Below are positions 8,323 through 16,071 of a DNA stretch of 39,006 bases, piece after piece; within the stretch, counting starts at the first letter, position 1, and every line of letters starts with the position of its first letter. A program made the position numbers and the translations under genes. This DNA comes from Thermococcus sp. (GTDB lineage: Archaea; Methanobacteriota_B; Thermococci; Thermococcales; Thermococcaceae): the NCBI RefSeq assembly GCF_026988555.1, contig NZ_JALSLB010000057.1, forward strand, positions 1-39,006, read 5' to 3'. A model generated the notes under the pieces. It saw nothing but the letters and a program-made list of their open reading frames with translations, was not told where the DNA came from and made no database searches.

Positions 8323-8658
8323 TTACTCCTCTGTGAGTTTCAGTATCGCCTCTGCGAGGTCGCCGTCTGCTTCCTTCAGGGCCTTCTTTGCGGCCTCGTA
8401 GTCAACGCCGGCCTGTTCCATCACAAGTTTTATGTCCTCCTCGGGGATGGTCACAACGGCCTTTACCTCCTCACTCCCCGGGACTATCTGGTAGCTCTTC
8501 TCCCCCTGTGCCGTTATGACAGTAACGACGGGATCCCTTAGGATTATCTCTTTCCCCTCCATCCTGATAACTACCTCAGTCACGCCTTCAAGCTCCTCCA
8601 TCTTGATGCCCATCTGGCGCATGAGCTTCTTCATCTGCCGCGGGTTCATTCCCATCAT
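8323..8658 (-). CDS. nac: Nascent polypeptide-associated complex protein (archaeal NAC alpha)
   Basis: Archaeal NAC is a homodimeric ribosome-associated chaperone that meets nascent chains. The 111-residue protein has a basic N-terminus ([19 protein letters not shown], ribosome contact), the NAC beta-barrel core ([20 protein letters not shown]) and a C-terminal UBA domain ([20 protein letters not shown]). I start at ATG 8658 since GGTGGTAGCG precedes it; a longer reading to 8706 would run through the promoter. It lies 100 bp upstream of hflX on the same strand, so two ribosome-associated proteins are neighbours. Confidence 0.93.
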   Translation of the reverse strand: MMGMNPRQMKKLMRQMGIKMEELEGVTEVVIRMEGKEIILRDPVVTVITAQGEKSYQIVPGSEEVKAVVTIPEEDIKLVMEQAGVDYEAAKKALKEADGDLAEAILKLTEE

Positions 8659-8688
8659 CGCTACCACCTGGGGAGATTTCCACTCGGA

Positions 8689-8696
8689 TTTTAAAA
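8689..8696. promoter_or_regulatory. Symmetric TATA box between nac and a small membrane gene
   Basis: TTTTAAAA is self-complementary and lies about 34 bases from the nac ATG on the minus strand and about 52 from the 8744 ATG on the plus strand. It could serve both genes in opposite directions. Confidence 0.4.
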
Positions 8697-8743
8697 AGGT
8701 TGGCAAAGTTTAGGTGCCCCGCGAAATCCTATTCGGTGGGAGC

Positions 8744-8926
8744 ATGTTGTATATCCCGCGGACGGTCCCCACGGGTTTTCAGATCCTGTTCGGTTTCCTG
8801 GGTATAGCCATGCTCTTCCTGACAGTCTTGTTCTTCTTTGACTGGATGGAACGCTATGCCGAGAAAAAGGAGAGAGAAATCGAGGAGGAACTGGAGGAGC
8901 TTGAAGACACGGGGGAGCTGTACTAG
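8744..8926 (+). CDS. Small single-span membrane protein
   Basis: A 60-residue protein of unknown function. One hydrophobic segment (about residues 10-32, GFQILFGFLGIAMLFLTVLF) is followed by a strongly charged helix rich in Lys and Glu ending near the C-terminus. The ATG at 8744 has GGTGGGAGC right before it; an earlier GTG-type start at 8714 is less likely. It converges with the TPR gene, with a gap of 5 bp. I do not recognise a family. Confidence 0.6.
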   Translation: MLYIPRTVPTGFQILFGFLGIAMLFLTVLFFFDWMERYAEKKEREIEEELEELEDTGELY

Positions 8927-8931
8927 TCAGA

Positions 8932-9960
8932 TTATTCCCCCTTTTCTCCATGGAACTTCGAGGTCTCTTCGTTGGCCTTCATAATCTTCGCCCTGTACTC
9001 CTCGTACTTCCTTCTTGCCTCTTCTGCCCTCCCCGTCTCGCCCAAGTAGTCGTAGGCCTCAGCAACGTGCTTCCACCACATGGGGTCTTGCTCCGCCTCT
9101 TTCAGGCAGTACTCAAGGAACTTCTGGTATGACTGCATAGCGAGCTCTTCCTTTCCAAGCTTTCTCGCTATGTTTCCAACGTCCTCATAAAAGACTCCTT
9201 CTTCCTGTGCTTCCTTCTGGTAGTATTCAAGCGCCCTTCCCCATGCCTCTCCGGCTTTCTCCTCGTTTCCAAGCTCCTCGTAGAGCTTCGCCACGTCCTC
9301 CCAGAACCACGGCTCCTCCTCGGCGTAGCGCTCAAGGGCTTTGGCGGCCCGCTCCATGTTCCCGGCCTTCTTCCAGTACTCGTGGGCCTCCTTCAGGTAG
9401 TAGGTGTCCTTCTCCTTGTCGTAGAGGGCCTCATAGATCTCGGCGGCTTTCTCGTACTTCTCGGCCTTCTCGTAGGCCCAGGCGGCGCTCTCCATCCAGC
9501 CGAGCTTCATGTACATCTCGGCAGCCTTCAGATAGTTCCCGCCCTTTTCGTATTTTCTGGCGGCCGCCTTGTACTTGCCCGCCTTTTCAAGACTGCCTGC
9601 GCTCTTGAAGCGGTCGCCTATGCTGAGGTCGGGTTCGCTTATGTACCAGATGCCGAAGGCGAACAGGGCCATGAAGAACAGGATGATTCCCCCGATGATC
9701 CTCAGGTCCCGCCAGGCCCAGCTCAGGTACGTGGCGTACCCGCTTATCGCGGTCAGTATGGCCAGGACTGTCCCGTATTTCCAGCTTTCTGCGTAGAGAG
9801 TTAACCCCGTGAAGAACAGCAGGATCAGTGTAAACCCAAGGAATCCAAGTACGAGGACCACCTGGAGGAGCAGTTTCCAGCCCCCGTACCATACTATCCC
9901 CGCGGCTATCCCAAGGATTACAACGAGGAAACCCAGTATGTAGGCTTTCAGCTTATCCAT
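8932..9960 (-). CDS. Membrane-anchored TPR protein
   Basis: A 342-residue protein with four or five hydrophobic segments in the first 110 residues and then about six to seven TPR-like helical pairs to the C-terminus (repeated patterns such as KAGKYKAAARKYEKGGNYLK, ALERYAEEEP and AEAYDYLGETGRAEEA). The repeats are rich in Lys, Glu and Trp and should lie on one side of the membrane as a protein-binding platform. The ATG overlaps the end of ogt by 13 bp with GGGGGTGAAAAA before it, so translation is likely coupled. No partner can be named from sequence. Confidence 0.8.
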   Translation of the reverse strand: MDKLKAYILGFLVVILGIAAGIVWYGGWKLLLQVVLVLGFLGFTLILLFFTGLTLYAESWKYGTVLAILTAISGYATYLSWAWRDLRIIGGIILFFMALFAFGIWYISEPDLSIGDRFKSAGSLEKAGKYKAAARKYEKGGNYLKAAEMYMKLGWMESAAWAYEKAEKYEKAAEIYEALYDKEKDTYYLKEAHEYWKKAGNMERAAKALERYAEEEPWFWEDVAKLYEELGNEEKAGEAWGRALEYYQKEAQEEGVFYEDVGNIARKLGKEELAMQSYQKFLEYCLKEAEQDPMWWKHVAEAYDYLGETGRAEEARRKYEEYRAKIMKANEETSKFHGEKGE

Positions 9961-10481
9961 TTTTTCACCCCCTCTATCTCAAGCAGGAACAGTTTATAGT
10001 CGATTTTCGGCGTGTAGTACCCGATTCCATCTGCGGAAATCACCCTGTGACAGGGAACCACAGGAGGGTATGGATTCCTTCTCATTGCGCCTCCGATGGC
10101 GCGTGGAGATGTTCCGAGGGCCTTTGCAAGCTCGCCGTACGTTATGACGTTTCCTCTTTTAATCCTTTTTGTTAGAAATTCATAAACCATTCGCTCGAAT
10201 GGCGTAACTCCGTTGAAGCTCAGCTCCTTGAGCAACGCCGCGTTCTCGGTCTTCCCCGTGAGGGTCTCCACCACCATCTCGGGGAACGGCGAATTCGTGC
10301 CCACGCGCTGGACTTCCACATCAACCCCCCTGGCGGTTAGGAACGATGTCAGCTCGTGAATCCTCTTCTCCAGGAAGTCCCTCCCGTCTAGAGAAAACAC
10401 TATTCCGTCGATCTTCTCCTCAAATATGACCGCTGTCCATAACTCCACATCTGAGATCCTGAACCTTCTAACGTCGAGCAT
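9948..10481 (-). CDS. ogt: Methylated-DNA--protein-cysteine methyltransferase (MGMT/Ogt)
   Basis: Suicide DNA-repair protein that moves alkyl groups from O6-alkylguanine to its own cysteine. The 177-residue length is normal. The active-site motif PCHRVI is at 143-148 with acceptor Cys144. The helix-turn-helix with the arginine finger is visible as GELAKALGTSPRAIGGAMRR, followed by NPYPPVVPCHR (Asn hinge). GAGGGAG precedes ATG 10481. It overlaps the downstream TPR membrane protein gene by 13 bp, so both are probably on one transcript. Confidence 0.95.
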   Translation of the reverse strand: MLDVRRFRISDVELWTAVIFEEKIDGIVFSLDGRDFLEKRIHELTSFLTARGVDVEVQRVGTNSPFPEMVVETLTGKTENAALLKELSFNGVTPFERMVYEFLTKRIKRGNVITYGELAKALGTSPRAIGGAMRRNPYPPVVPCHRVISADGIGYYTPKIDYKLFLLEIEGVKKWIS

Positions 10482-10591
10482 TTTTCTCCCTCGTAGGTCC
10501 GGTGGGTGCCCCTTTTATGACCTGTTCTGAGGATCGCCTCTATACAGGAAAGTCTTTAAGCTGGAGATTTAAATCACTTTCCGGTGGGCTC

Positions 10592-11245
10592 ATGAGGAGG
10601 GACCGTTTGGCGTGGGTCTTTTATCTTCCGGGTATGGGAGTGTTTCTGTACCTCCTGCTGGCCGTGATAATGCTGATGTTCTCTTCAGAGGGTGCGGTCA
10701 TCCTTGGGAAGCGGGTACCCGCACAGGAGTTTCTGCTTATTGAGCTTCCTCCGCTGTCCTTTGGGTTCCTTTCCCTTGCGGTTGTGGTGAGAAGGACGAG
10801 GTTCTTTGCAATGTTCTCCCTGGGTGCGGCCCTTATGATGTTCGCGTCCCAGCGGCCGGATATCCCCCTGCTTCAATACGTGGCTTTCCTGCCTTTCTTT
10901 GGAGCCGGTGTTCTCAACCCCTCGGAGAACCAGCCGTTGAGCCTCAACGAGAGGGTGGTGAACACGTTCATAGCCGCCGCCTCGATCTTAACGTTCGTGC
11001 ACTTCAGAACCTCCATAGTGGGAACCCTTGGGGCCGTCTACTGGATACCCGTACTGCTGTGTGCGTTCGGTGTTTTTCTCCTGATAACAAAGAACCGGGT
11101 TCTTAGTACGGCGGGTCTCCCTTTGATTGCGGGATTGCTTGGGGTTTTAACCTACGTGCTTTATCCCGCTTTCGTTTGCCCCTTTGCGGCCTCCATGCTG
11201 CTGGCTCTTTATACGTTTGTCCCGTTAAAAAAGCTCGTGAGGTGA
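10592..11245 (+). CDS. Multi-spanning membrane protein, unknown function
   Basis: A 217-residue hydrophobic protein with about six to seven membrane segments and short polar loops. No family motif is recognisable. I start it at ATG 10592 ([10 protein letters not shown]) because GGTGGGCTC precedes this ATG and TATA-like stretches (10554-10574) lie just before it; a longer reading from 10502 would cover the promoter. The panE start follows four bases after its stop, so the two are likely co-transcribed, but nothing in the sequence ties it to coenzyme A synthesis. Confidence 0.75.
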   Translation: MRRDRLAWVFYLPGMGVFLYLLLAVIMLMFSSEGAVILGKRVPAQEFLLIELPPLSFGFLSLAVVVRRTRFFAMFSLGAALMMFASQRPDIPLLQYVAFLPFFGAGVLNPSENQPLSLNERVVNTFIAAASILTFVHFRTSIVGTLGAVYWIPVLLCAFGVFLLITKNRVLSTAGLPLIAGLLGVLTYVLYPAFVCPFAASMLLALYTFVPLKKLVR

Positions 11246-11249
11246 GGTT

Positions 11250-12143
11250 ATGAGGATTTACGTGCTCGGTGCGGGTTCAATTGGCTCCCTTTTCGGGGCC
11301 CTTTTGACTAGGGCGGGCCATGATGTCACCTTAATCGGAAGAAAGGATCAGGTGAAGGCGATTGAGGGGAGGGGCCTTAAGGTGGTGGGACACGAGGAGT
11401 TCACCGTCTATCCCAGCGCGGAGCTCCACGTTCCAAGCGAGCCCCCAGACCTCATGATACTTGCCACGAAATCGTATTCCACAAAAGAGGCCCTCAACTG
11501 TGCATCCAGCAGTATCGGGTCTGAAACATGGGTTCTCAGCATACAGAACGGTCTGGGCAACGAAGACCTGGCGCTCAAGTTTACGCAGAACGTCCTCGGC
11601 GGTGTCACGACCAACGGGGCGATGCTGGTTGAGTGGGGGGTTGTGAGGTGGACTGGAAAGGGGGTGACCATCATTGGGCGTTACCCTACGGGAGCTCATC
11701 CCTTCGTCGAGGAGGTTGTCGCGGCGTTCAGGGGGGCGGGTCTTGAGGCAGAGGCAACGGAAAACGCCGTGGGGTGGAAGTGGGTTAAGGCGATAGTAAA
11801 CTCCGTCATAAATCCGCTGGGTGCGATCCTCGAGGTCAAGAACGGTGCCTTGCTTGAAGACCCTTGGCTTGAGGGCATCTCCGTTGAGATAGCCCGCGAA
11901 GGCTGTACGGTTGCCCAGCAACTGGGGGTGGAGTTTGACGTGCACCCCCTGGAACTCCTGTGGGACACCCTGAGGAGGACGCGGGATAACTACAACTCAA
12001 TGCTCCAGGATCTCCGGAGGGGCAGACCGACCGAGATAGACTACATAAACGGCAAAATAGTGGAGTACGCTAAGGGTCTGGGCCTGGAGGCGCCCAGAAA
12101 CGAACTCCTATGGGCTCTCGTAAAGGCCAGAGAGAAAAAATAA
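11250..12143 (+). CDS. panE: 2-dehydropantoate 2-reductase (ketopantoate reductase)
   Basis: Reduces ketopantoate to pantoate for coenzyme A synthesis. The 297-residue protein has an N-terminal Rossmann fold with GAGSIG (7-12), the ApbA/PanE strand [10 protein letters not shown]-like segment with Lys for substrate (about residues 74-80), the mid-chain NG(L)GNE motif, and the C-terminal helical domain with [10 protein letters not shown] and VINPLGA. GAGGTGAGGTT stands before ATG 11250. Length and motifs fit the archaeal enzyme characterised in Thermococcus kodakarensis. Confidence 0.93.
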   Translation: MRIYVLGAGSIGSLFGALLTRAGHDVTLIGRKDQVKAIEGRGLKVVGHEEFTVYPSAELHVPSEPPDLMILATKSYSTKEALNCASSSIGSETWVLSIQNGLGNEDLALKFTQNVLGGVTTNGAMLVEWGVVRWTGKGVTIIGRYPTGAHPFVEEVVAAFRGAGLEAEATENAVGWKWVKAIVNSVINPLGAILEVKNGALLEDPWLEGISVEIAREGCTVAQQLGVEFDVHPLELLWDTLRRTRDNYNSMLQDLRRGRPTEIDYINGKIVEYAKGLGLEAPRNELLWALVKAREKK

Positions 12144-12179
12144 ATAAAGTCCTCTGAGTATCTAAACTGGGGGATGATC

Positions 12180-12827
12180 ATGGGAATATTCGGTGGAAAG
12201 GAGAGCGATGTTTTCAAAGCCATCGACGATCACCTTCGGGTTGTGGAGGAGTCGTTGGTCGCGTTTAAAGCCCTGATGAACGCGTACCTCTCCGGTGACC
12301 TTGAAAACGCCAAGGCTTTTGAAAGGGAGGTCGGGGCGCTTGAAAGTAAGGCCGATGGTCTCAGAAGGAGCATAGAGACGATGCTTTACGAGGGGGCCTT
12401 CCTGCCAGCAAACCGGGGGGACTACGTGCGTCTATCCGAGCTTGTGGATCAGGTAGCGGACGCGGCTGAAAGCGCTGCCCACACGCTGATACTCGCCAAA
12501 CCAAAGGTTTCCGATGAGCTGAAGGGGGAGATCCTCCGTCTCGTGAACTCCACGGTGGAGACATACCGGTTGCTGATGGAAGCCGTGAACGCACTCAACA
12601 TCGACGTCGACAAGGCACTTGAGCTTTCTAAGGCGGTGGAGGATGCTGAAGAAGCCGCTGATGCGGTTGAGTATGACGTCAAGGGTAAACTTTTTGAGAG
12701 TGAGACTGTTACGACCTACGCTAAGGTGATCTGGAACCAGGTGCTCACCAAGGTGGGTGATATAGCCGACAGGGCGGAGGACGCCTCGGATCAGGTCATG
12801 CTCATGGCGATAAAAAGAAGGGGATGA
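12180..12827 (+). CDS. DUF47 / PhoU-like phosphate transport regulator
   Basis: A 215-residue all-helical protein of the DUF47 family, related to PhoU and commonly encoded next to PiT permeases, whose activity it is thought to modulate. The opening MGIFG, the helix with EREVGALESKADGLRR and the later DVVDQ-like acidic helices (LVDQVADAAESAA, IADRAEDASDQV) are typical. GGGG stands six bases before ATG 12180; the ATG at 12174 is within that site. A TATA-like run (AAATAAATAAAG, about 12136-12147) precedes it. Unusually the PiT gene is about 5 kb away and there is no adjacent permease. Confidence 0.88.
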   Translation: MGIFGGKESDVFKAIDDHLRVVEESLVAFKALMNAYLSGDLENAKAFEREVGALESKADGLRRSIETMLYEGAFLPANRGDYVRLSELVDQVADAAESAAHTLILAKPKVSDELKGEILRLVNSTVETYRLLMEAVNALNIDVDKALELSKAVEDAEEAADAVEYDVKGKLFESETVTTYAKVIWNQVLTKVGDIADRAEDASDQVMLMAIKRRG

Positions 12828-12837
12828 GGTGATGGAG

Positions 12838-13755
12838 ATGGTGAAAGTTCTTGTTGCGGCACCTCTGCACGAGAAGGCGATAGAGGTTCTGAAGAACGCC
12901 GGTTTTGAGGTTCTTTACGAGGAGTACCCGGATGAGGGGAGGCTCATCGAGCTTGCTGAAGACGTTGACGCTATTGTCGTCAGGAGTAAGCCCAAGGTGA
13001 CTAGGAAGGTCATCGAGGCCGCCCCTAACCTTAAGGTCATCGGAAGGGCCGGCGTCGGTCTGGACAACATCGACCTTGAGGCCGCCAAGGAGAGGGAAAT
13101 AAGGGTCGTCAACAGTCCCGCCGCCTCAAGCAGGAGTGTTGCGGAGCTTGTTCTGGCGATGATGTTCAACGTCGCTAGGAAAGTGTCCTTCGCTGATCGG
13201 AAGATGAGGGAAGGTGTCTGGGCCAAGAAGCAGTGCATGGGGATCGAGCTTGATGGCAAGACCCTTGGAATAGTCGGCTTCGGTAGGATAGGCTATCAGA
13301 TAGCCAAGATAGCCAAAGCCCTTGGCATGAAAGTCCTGCTCTACGACCCCTACCCGAACGAAGAACGGGCCAAAGAGGTTGAAGGGAACTTTGTTGACCT
13401 CGAGACCCTCCTGGAGGAGAGCGATGTGGTTACTCTCCACGTCCCGTTAGTGGAGCAAACCTACCACCTCATCAACGAGGAGCGCCTTAAGCTCATGAAG
13501 AACACGGCGATACTAATCAACGCGGCGAGGGGAGCTGTTGTTGACACAAACGCTCTCGTTAAGGCCCTCCGGGAGGGCTGGATTGCCGGTGCCGGCCTGG
13601 ACGTCTACGAGGAGGAGCCGCTCCCGAAGGATCACCCGCTCACCAAGCTCGACAACGTGGTTCTAACTCCTCATATAGGCGCCTCAACCGTCGAGGCCCA
13701 GATGAGGGCCGGCGTTCAGGTGGCGGAGCAGATAGTCGAGGTTCTGAAGGGATGA
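12838..13755 (+). CDS. serA: D-3-phosphoglycerate dehydrogenase (short form)
   Basis: NAD-dependent D-2-hydroxyacid dehydrogenase; the best call is SerA, first step of serine synthesis. The 305-residue protein lacks the C-terminal ACT regulatory domain of bacterial SerA, as in other Thermococcales. Visible are VGFGRIG (NAD), the catalytic Arg in NAARGAVVDT, Glu in GLDVYEEEP and His in TPHIGAST, plus GRAGVGLDNID. The ATG at 12838 has GAGGTG six bases upstream; the GTG at 12829 and ATG at 12832 overlap that site. It lies 10 bp after the DUF47 stop, so the pair is co-transcribed. Other 2-hydroxyacid substrates are possible. Confidence 0.9.
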   Translation: MVKVLVAAPLHEKAIEVLKNAGFEVLYEEYPDEGRLIELAEDVDAIVVRSKPKVTRKVIEAAPNLKVIGRAGVGLDNIDLEAAKEREIRVVNSPAASSRSVAELVLAMMFNVARKVSFADRKMREGVWAKKQCMGIELDGKTLGIVGFGRIGYQIAKIAKALGMKVLLYDPYPNEERAKEVEGNFVDLETLLEESDVVTLHVPLVEQTYHLINEERLKLMKNTAILINAARGAVVDTNALVKALREGWIAGAGLDVYEEEPLPKDHPLTKLDNVVLTPHIGASTVEAQMRAGVQVAEQIVEVLKG

Positions 13756-13799
13756 TGCCCTCCTCTTCTTTATCCCGTTTCAACTTCTCTCAAATCTCG

Positions 13800-13890
13800 C
13801 CAGCATACCGGCAAAGTTCGCTGGAAAAGTTTACCAGTATAGTGGTACGATTTTGATGAGAAGTTTGCCAGTATAGTGGTAAACTTTATA
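13800..13890 (+). promoter_or_regulatory. Three operator-like repeats at 34-bp period, over the ATPase promoter
   Basis: CCAGTATAGTGGTA occurs at 13834 and again at 13868, and a degenerate copy (CCAGCATACCGGCA) begins at 13800, so the three starts are exactly 34 bp apart. The last copy is a 26-bp imperfect palindrome (13861-13886; outer arms AAGTTT and AAACTT, inner CCA and TGG). Its right arm runs into the TATA element ACTTTATA (13883-13890), which lies 27 bases before ATG 13914. A protein bound there would block or shape transcription of the ATPase gene; autoregulation is an inference. Confidence 0.7.
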
Positions 13891-13913
13891 GGGAGTTTGA
13901 ACCAGTTCCCCCC

Positions 13914-15223
13914 ATGAACGTTGAAGAACTCAAGAGAGTATTAGCTGATCAGTGGGTACCCTGAGCAGAAAGCTTGAGCGGGAGAACATCGTCGGGAGAG
14001 AGCTGAAGGGGAGGATCGTTGCTAACTTCAACCCAACGGCTCACATAATAACCGGGCCGAGGCGCTCCGGAAAATCCGTTCTCTCGGCAACCCTTCCCGG
14101 CAGACCACTCTATGTAAACTTTGAGGATCCTGCGATGGCGGGTTTCGCGATTGGAGACTATAGGAGGCTTATGCAGGCAGGTTACGAGCTTTTTGGTCAG
14201 TTTGATTACGTGGTTCTTGACGAGGTTCAAGAAGTCGAGGGCTGGGAAAGGATGGTTTCGGTTCTTAGGGACGACTATCCAACAGTCGTTACCGGGAGCA
14301 ATGCCCGGCTTCTTTCACGGGAGTTCGCAACGTATCTGACTGGAAGATACCTGAGCTATACACTCCTGCCGTTCTCGTTCAGGGAGTTTTTAACGTACAG
14401 GGAAATTGAGCCGGATGTTAAGACAACGAGAGACGAGGCTCTGATAAAGAGGGCTTTGATTGAGTACATCGGGCGCGGTGGCTTCCCGGAGGCTCTGCAC
14501 TTCGGCAGGGAGTACCTCATAAATCTCTACAACGATATCATCACGAGGGACGTGGTAGTCCGCTATGGCGTTAGAAACGTCCGCGAGCTGAAGGAAGTCG
14601 CCTTCTACCTCTTCTCGAACTTCGCCGGACGATTTACATACAGCAAGACAAAGAACGCCCTCGGAATCGGCAACATCGAGACGGTGAAGAACTACGTTGG
14701 GTACCTTGAATCCGCCTACCTGATTTTTGAGCTTCCCAAGTTCTCCTTCAAGCCCAAAGAGGTCGTGAGGAGCGATAAGAAGGTCTACGCAGTTGACACG
14801 GGAATGCTCAATGCGGTCCTTCCAAAGGTTTCGGAAAACATCGGTAGGCTCATGGAGAACGCCGTTTTCATCGAACTCCTGCGGTTCAAATATTACAGGA
14901 GACCCGGCCTTGAACTCTACCATTACAGAGACAGCAAGGGCGAGGTGGACTTTGTTGTTAGGGATAAAGGGGAGACCGAACTCATACAGGTTACGTATGC
15001 CTCGGGTGAGGACGAGGTAGCTTCAAGGGAAGTGGAGAACCTTTTCAGGGTTATGAAACTGTTCCGCGTGAAAACTGGGACGCTCGTGACGTGGGACTAC
15101 TCCGGTGAGATAAGGCGAGACAACCTAACCGTTAAGGCTGTTCCGCTCTGGAGGTGGTTTTTAAATTTTCGCGTCAACCTTTTTAATCCCAAACGCAACT
15201 TTCAACAGGTGAATGCCAATTGA
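13914..15223 (+). pseudogene. AAA (AAA_14/DUF4143) ATPase, frameshifted near the start
   Basis: An archaeal AAA-type ATPase with Walker A ITGPRRSGKS, Walker B YVVLDEVQE, sensor VVTGSNARLLSRE, and a C-terminal DUF4143 region (VYAVDTGMLNA; EVDFVVRDKG, nuclease-like in form). The natural start is ATG 13914, 27 bases after a TATA box, giving MNVEELKRVLADQWVP and then TGA at 13962. The rest lies in another frame open from 13949. One extra C in the CCC run at 13959-13961 would join them as ADQWVPLSRKLEREN. The only in-frame start for the main body is a GTG at 13952 with no ribosome-binding site. The last 19 residues run over the fumA promoter, so the C-terminus may also be altered. It could be a real pseudogene, a slippage site or a sequence error. 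Confidence 0.75.
15178..15190 (+). promoter_or_regulatory. Promoter of the fumarase alpha gene
   Basis: ACCTTTTTAATCCC lies about 36 bases ahead of the TTG start of fumA, inside the ATPase reading frame. The expected transcript start near 15210 leaves room for the AGGTGAATG ribosome-binding site. Confidence 0.45.
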
Positions 15224-16071
15224 TTGATGCCGTCGTCGAGGCGATAAGGCTGGCCGTCACGAGGATTCCCGATGATGTCGTTTTGGCCCTCAGGGAGGCT
15301 TACGAGCGAGAGGAGAGCAAAATAGCGCGCTTCAACCTCAGAAACATTCTCAAGGCCATAGAGATTGGTAAAATCGAGTCCATTCCCGTCTGTCAGGACA
15401 CGGGCACGGTGACCTTCTTCGTCGAGGCCGGCGTTGAGAGTCCCTACCTCGGTGGACTCAGAGGCCTGCTCACCGAGGCTACGAGGAGGGCAACTCATGA
15501 GATTCCCCTCCGGCCAAACGCCGTCGACGTCCTTACCGGAGGGAACTCCGGCGACAACACGGGCAGGGACGTTCCCCTAATCCACTGGGAGCTTGTTCCG
15601 GGGGATGCGATAAGGATAGCCGTTCTTCCAAAGGGAGGGGGAAGCGAGAACTGCTCTGCTCTGGCTATGCTGATCCCTGGGGAGGGTTGGGAGGGGCTAA
15701 AGCGCTTCGTAGTCGAGCACGTTAAAGCCTGCGGCGGAAAGCCCTGTCCTCCGGTTATCCTCGGGATAGGTGTCGGTGGGGGCGCAGACCACGCCCTGCT
15801 CCTGGCCAAAAAGGCCCTGCTGAGAAAAGTGGGGGAGAGGAATCCCGACGGGAGAATAGCGAAGATCGAGGCCGAGCTCCTGGAGGAGGTCAACTCCCTG
15901 GGAGTAGGCCCGATGGGCATGGGCGGAAAAACAACCGCTTTGGACGTCAAGATAGAGGTCGCCCACAGGCACCCCGCGAGCTTCCCGGTAGGTCTGGTCG
16001 TCCAGTGCTGGGCCAACAGGAGGGCGTTCGTCGAGATAGAGCCCGACGGGAGTGCTGTGGTCAGGGGTTAG
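15220..16071 (+). CDS. fumA: Fumarate hydratase class I, alpha subunit
   Basis: Catalytic [4Fe-4S] subunit of the two-subunit class I fumarase, which hydrates fumarate to L-malate. The 283-residue length is standard. Cluster-related cysteines are Cys58 in CQDTG, Cys145 in SENCSAL and Cys176 in KPCPPV; GIGVGGGADHALLLAKKALL and GPMGMGGKTTALDV are family blocks. The start is TTG at 15220 with GGTGAATG upstream; no ATG or GTG fits. It overlaps the ATPase stop by four bases and ends convergent with the STAND gene, overlapping by 11 bp. The beta subunit is 4.9 kb away at 20945 instead of adjacent. Confidence 0.93.
   Translation: MIDAVVEAIRLAVTRIPDDVVLALREAYEREESKIARFNLRNILKAIEIGKIESIPVCQDTGTVTFFVEAGVESPYLGGLRGLLTEATRRATHEIPLRPNAVDVLTGGNSGDNTGRDVPLIHWELVPGDAIRIAVLPKGGGSENCSALAMLIPGEGWEGLKRFVVEHVKACGGKPCPPVILGIGVGGGADHALLLAKKALLRKVGERNPDGRIAKIEAELLEEVNSLGVGPMGMGGKTTALDVKIEVAHRHPASFPVGLVVQCWANRRAFVEIEPDGSAVVRG

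Noticed and set aside
13850-13960. Box C/D small RNA starting at TGATGAG (13855)
   Set aside because: The next CTGA is about 90 bases away, too far for a typical archaeal C/D RNA, and the interval is promoter and coding sequence.
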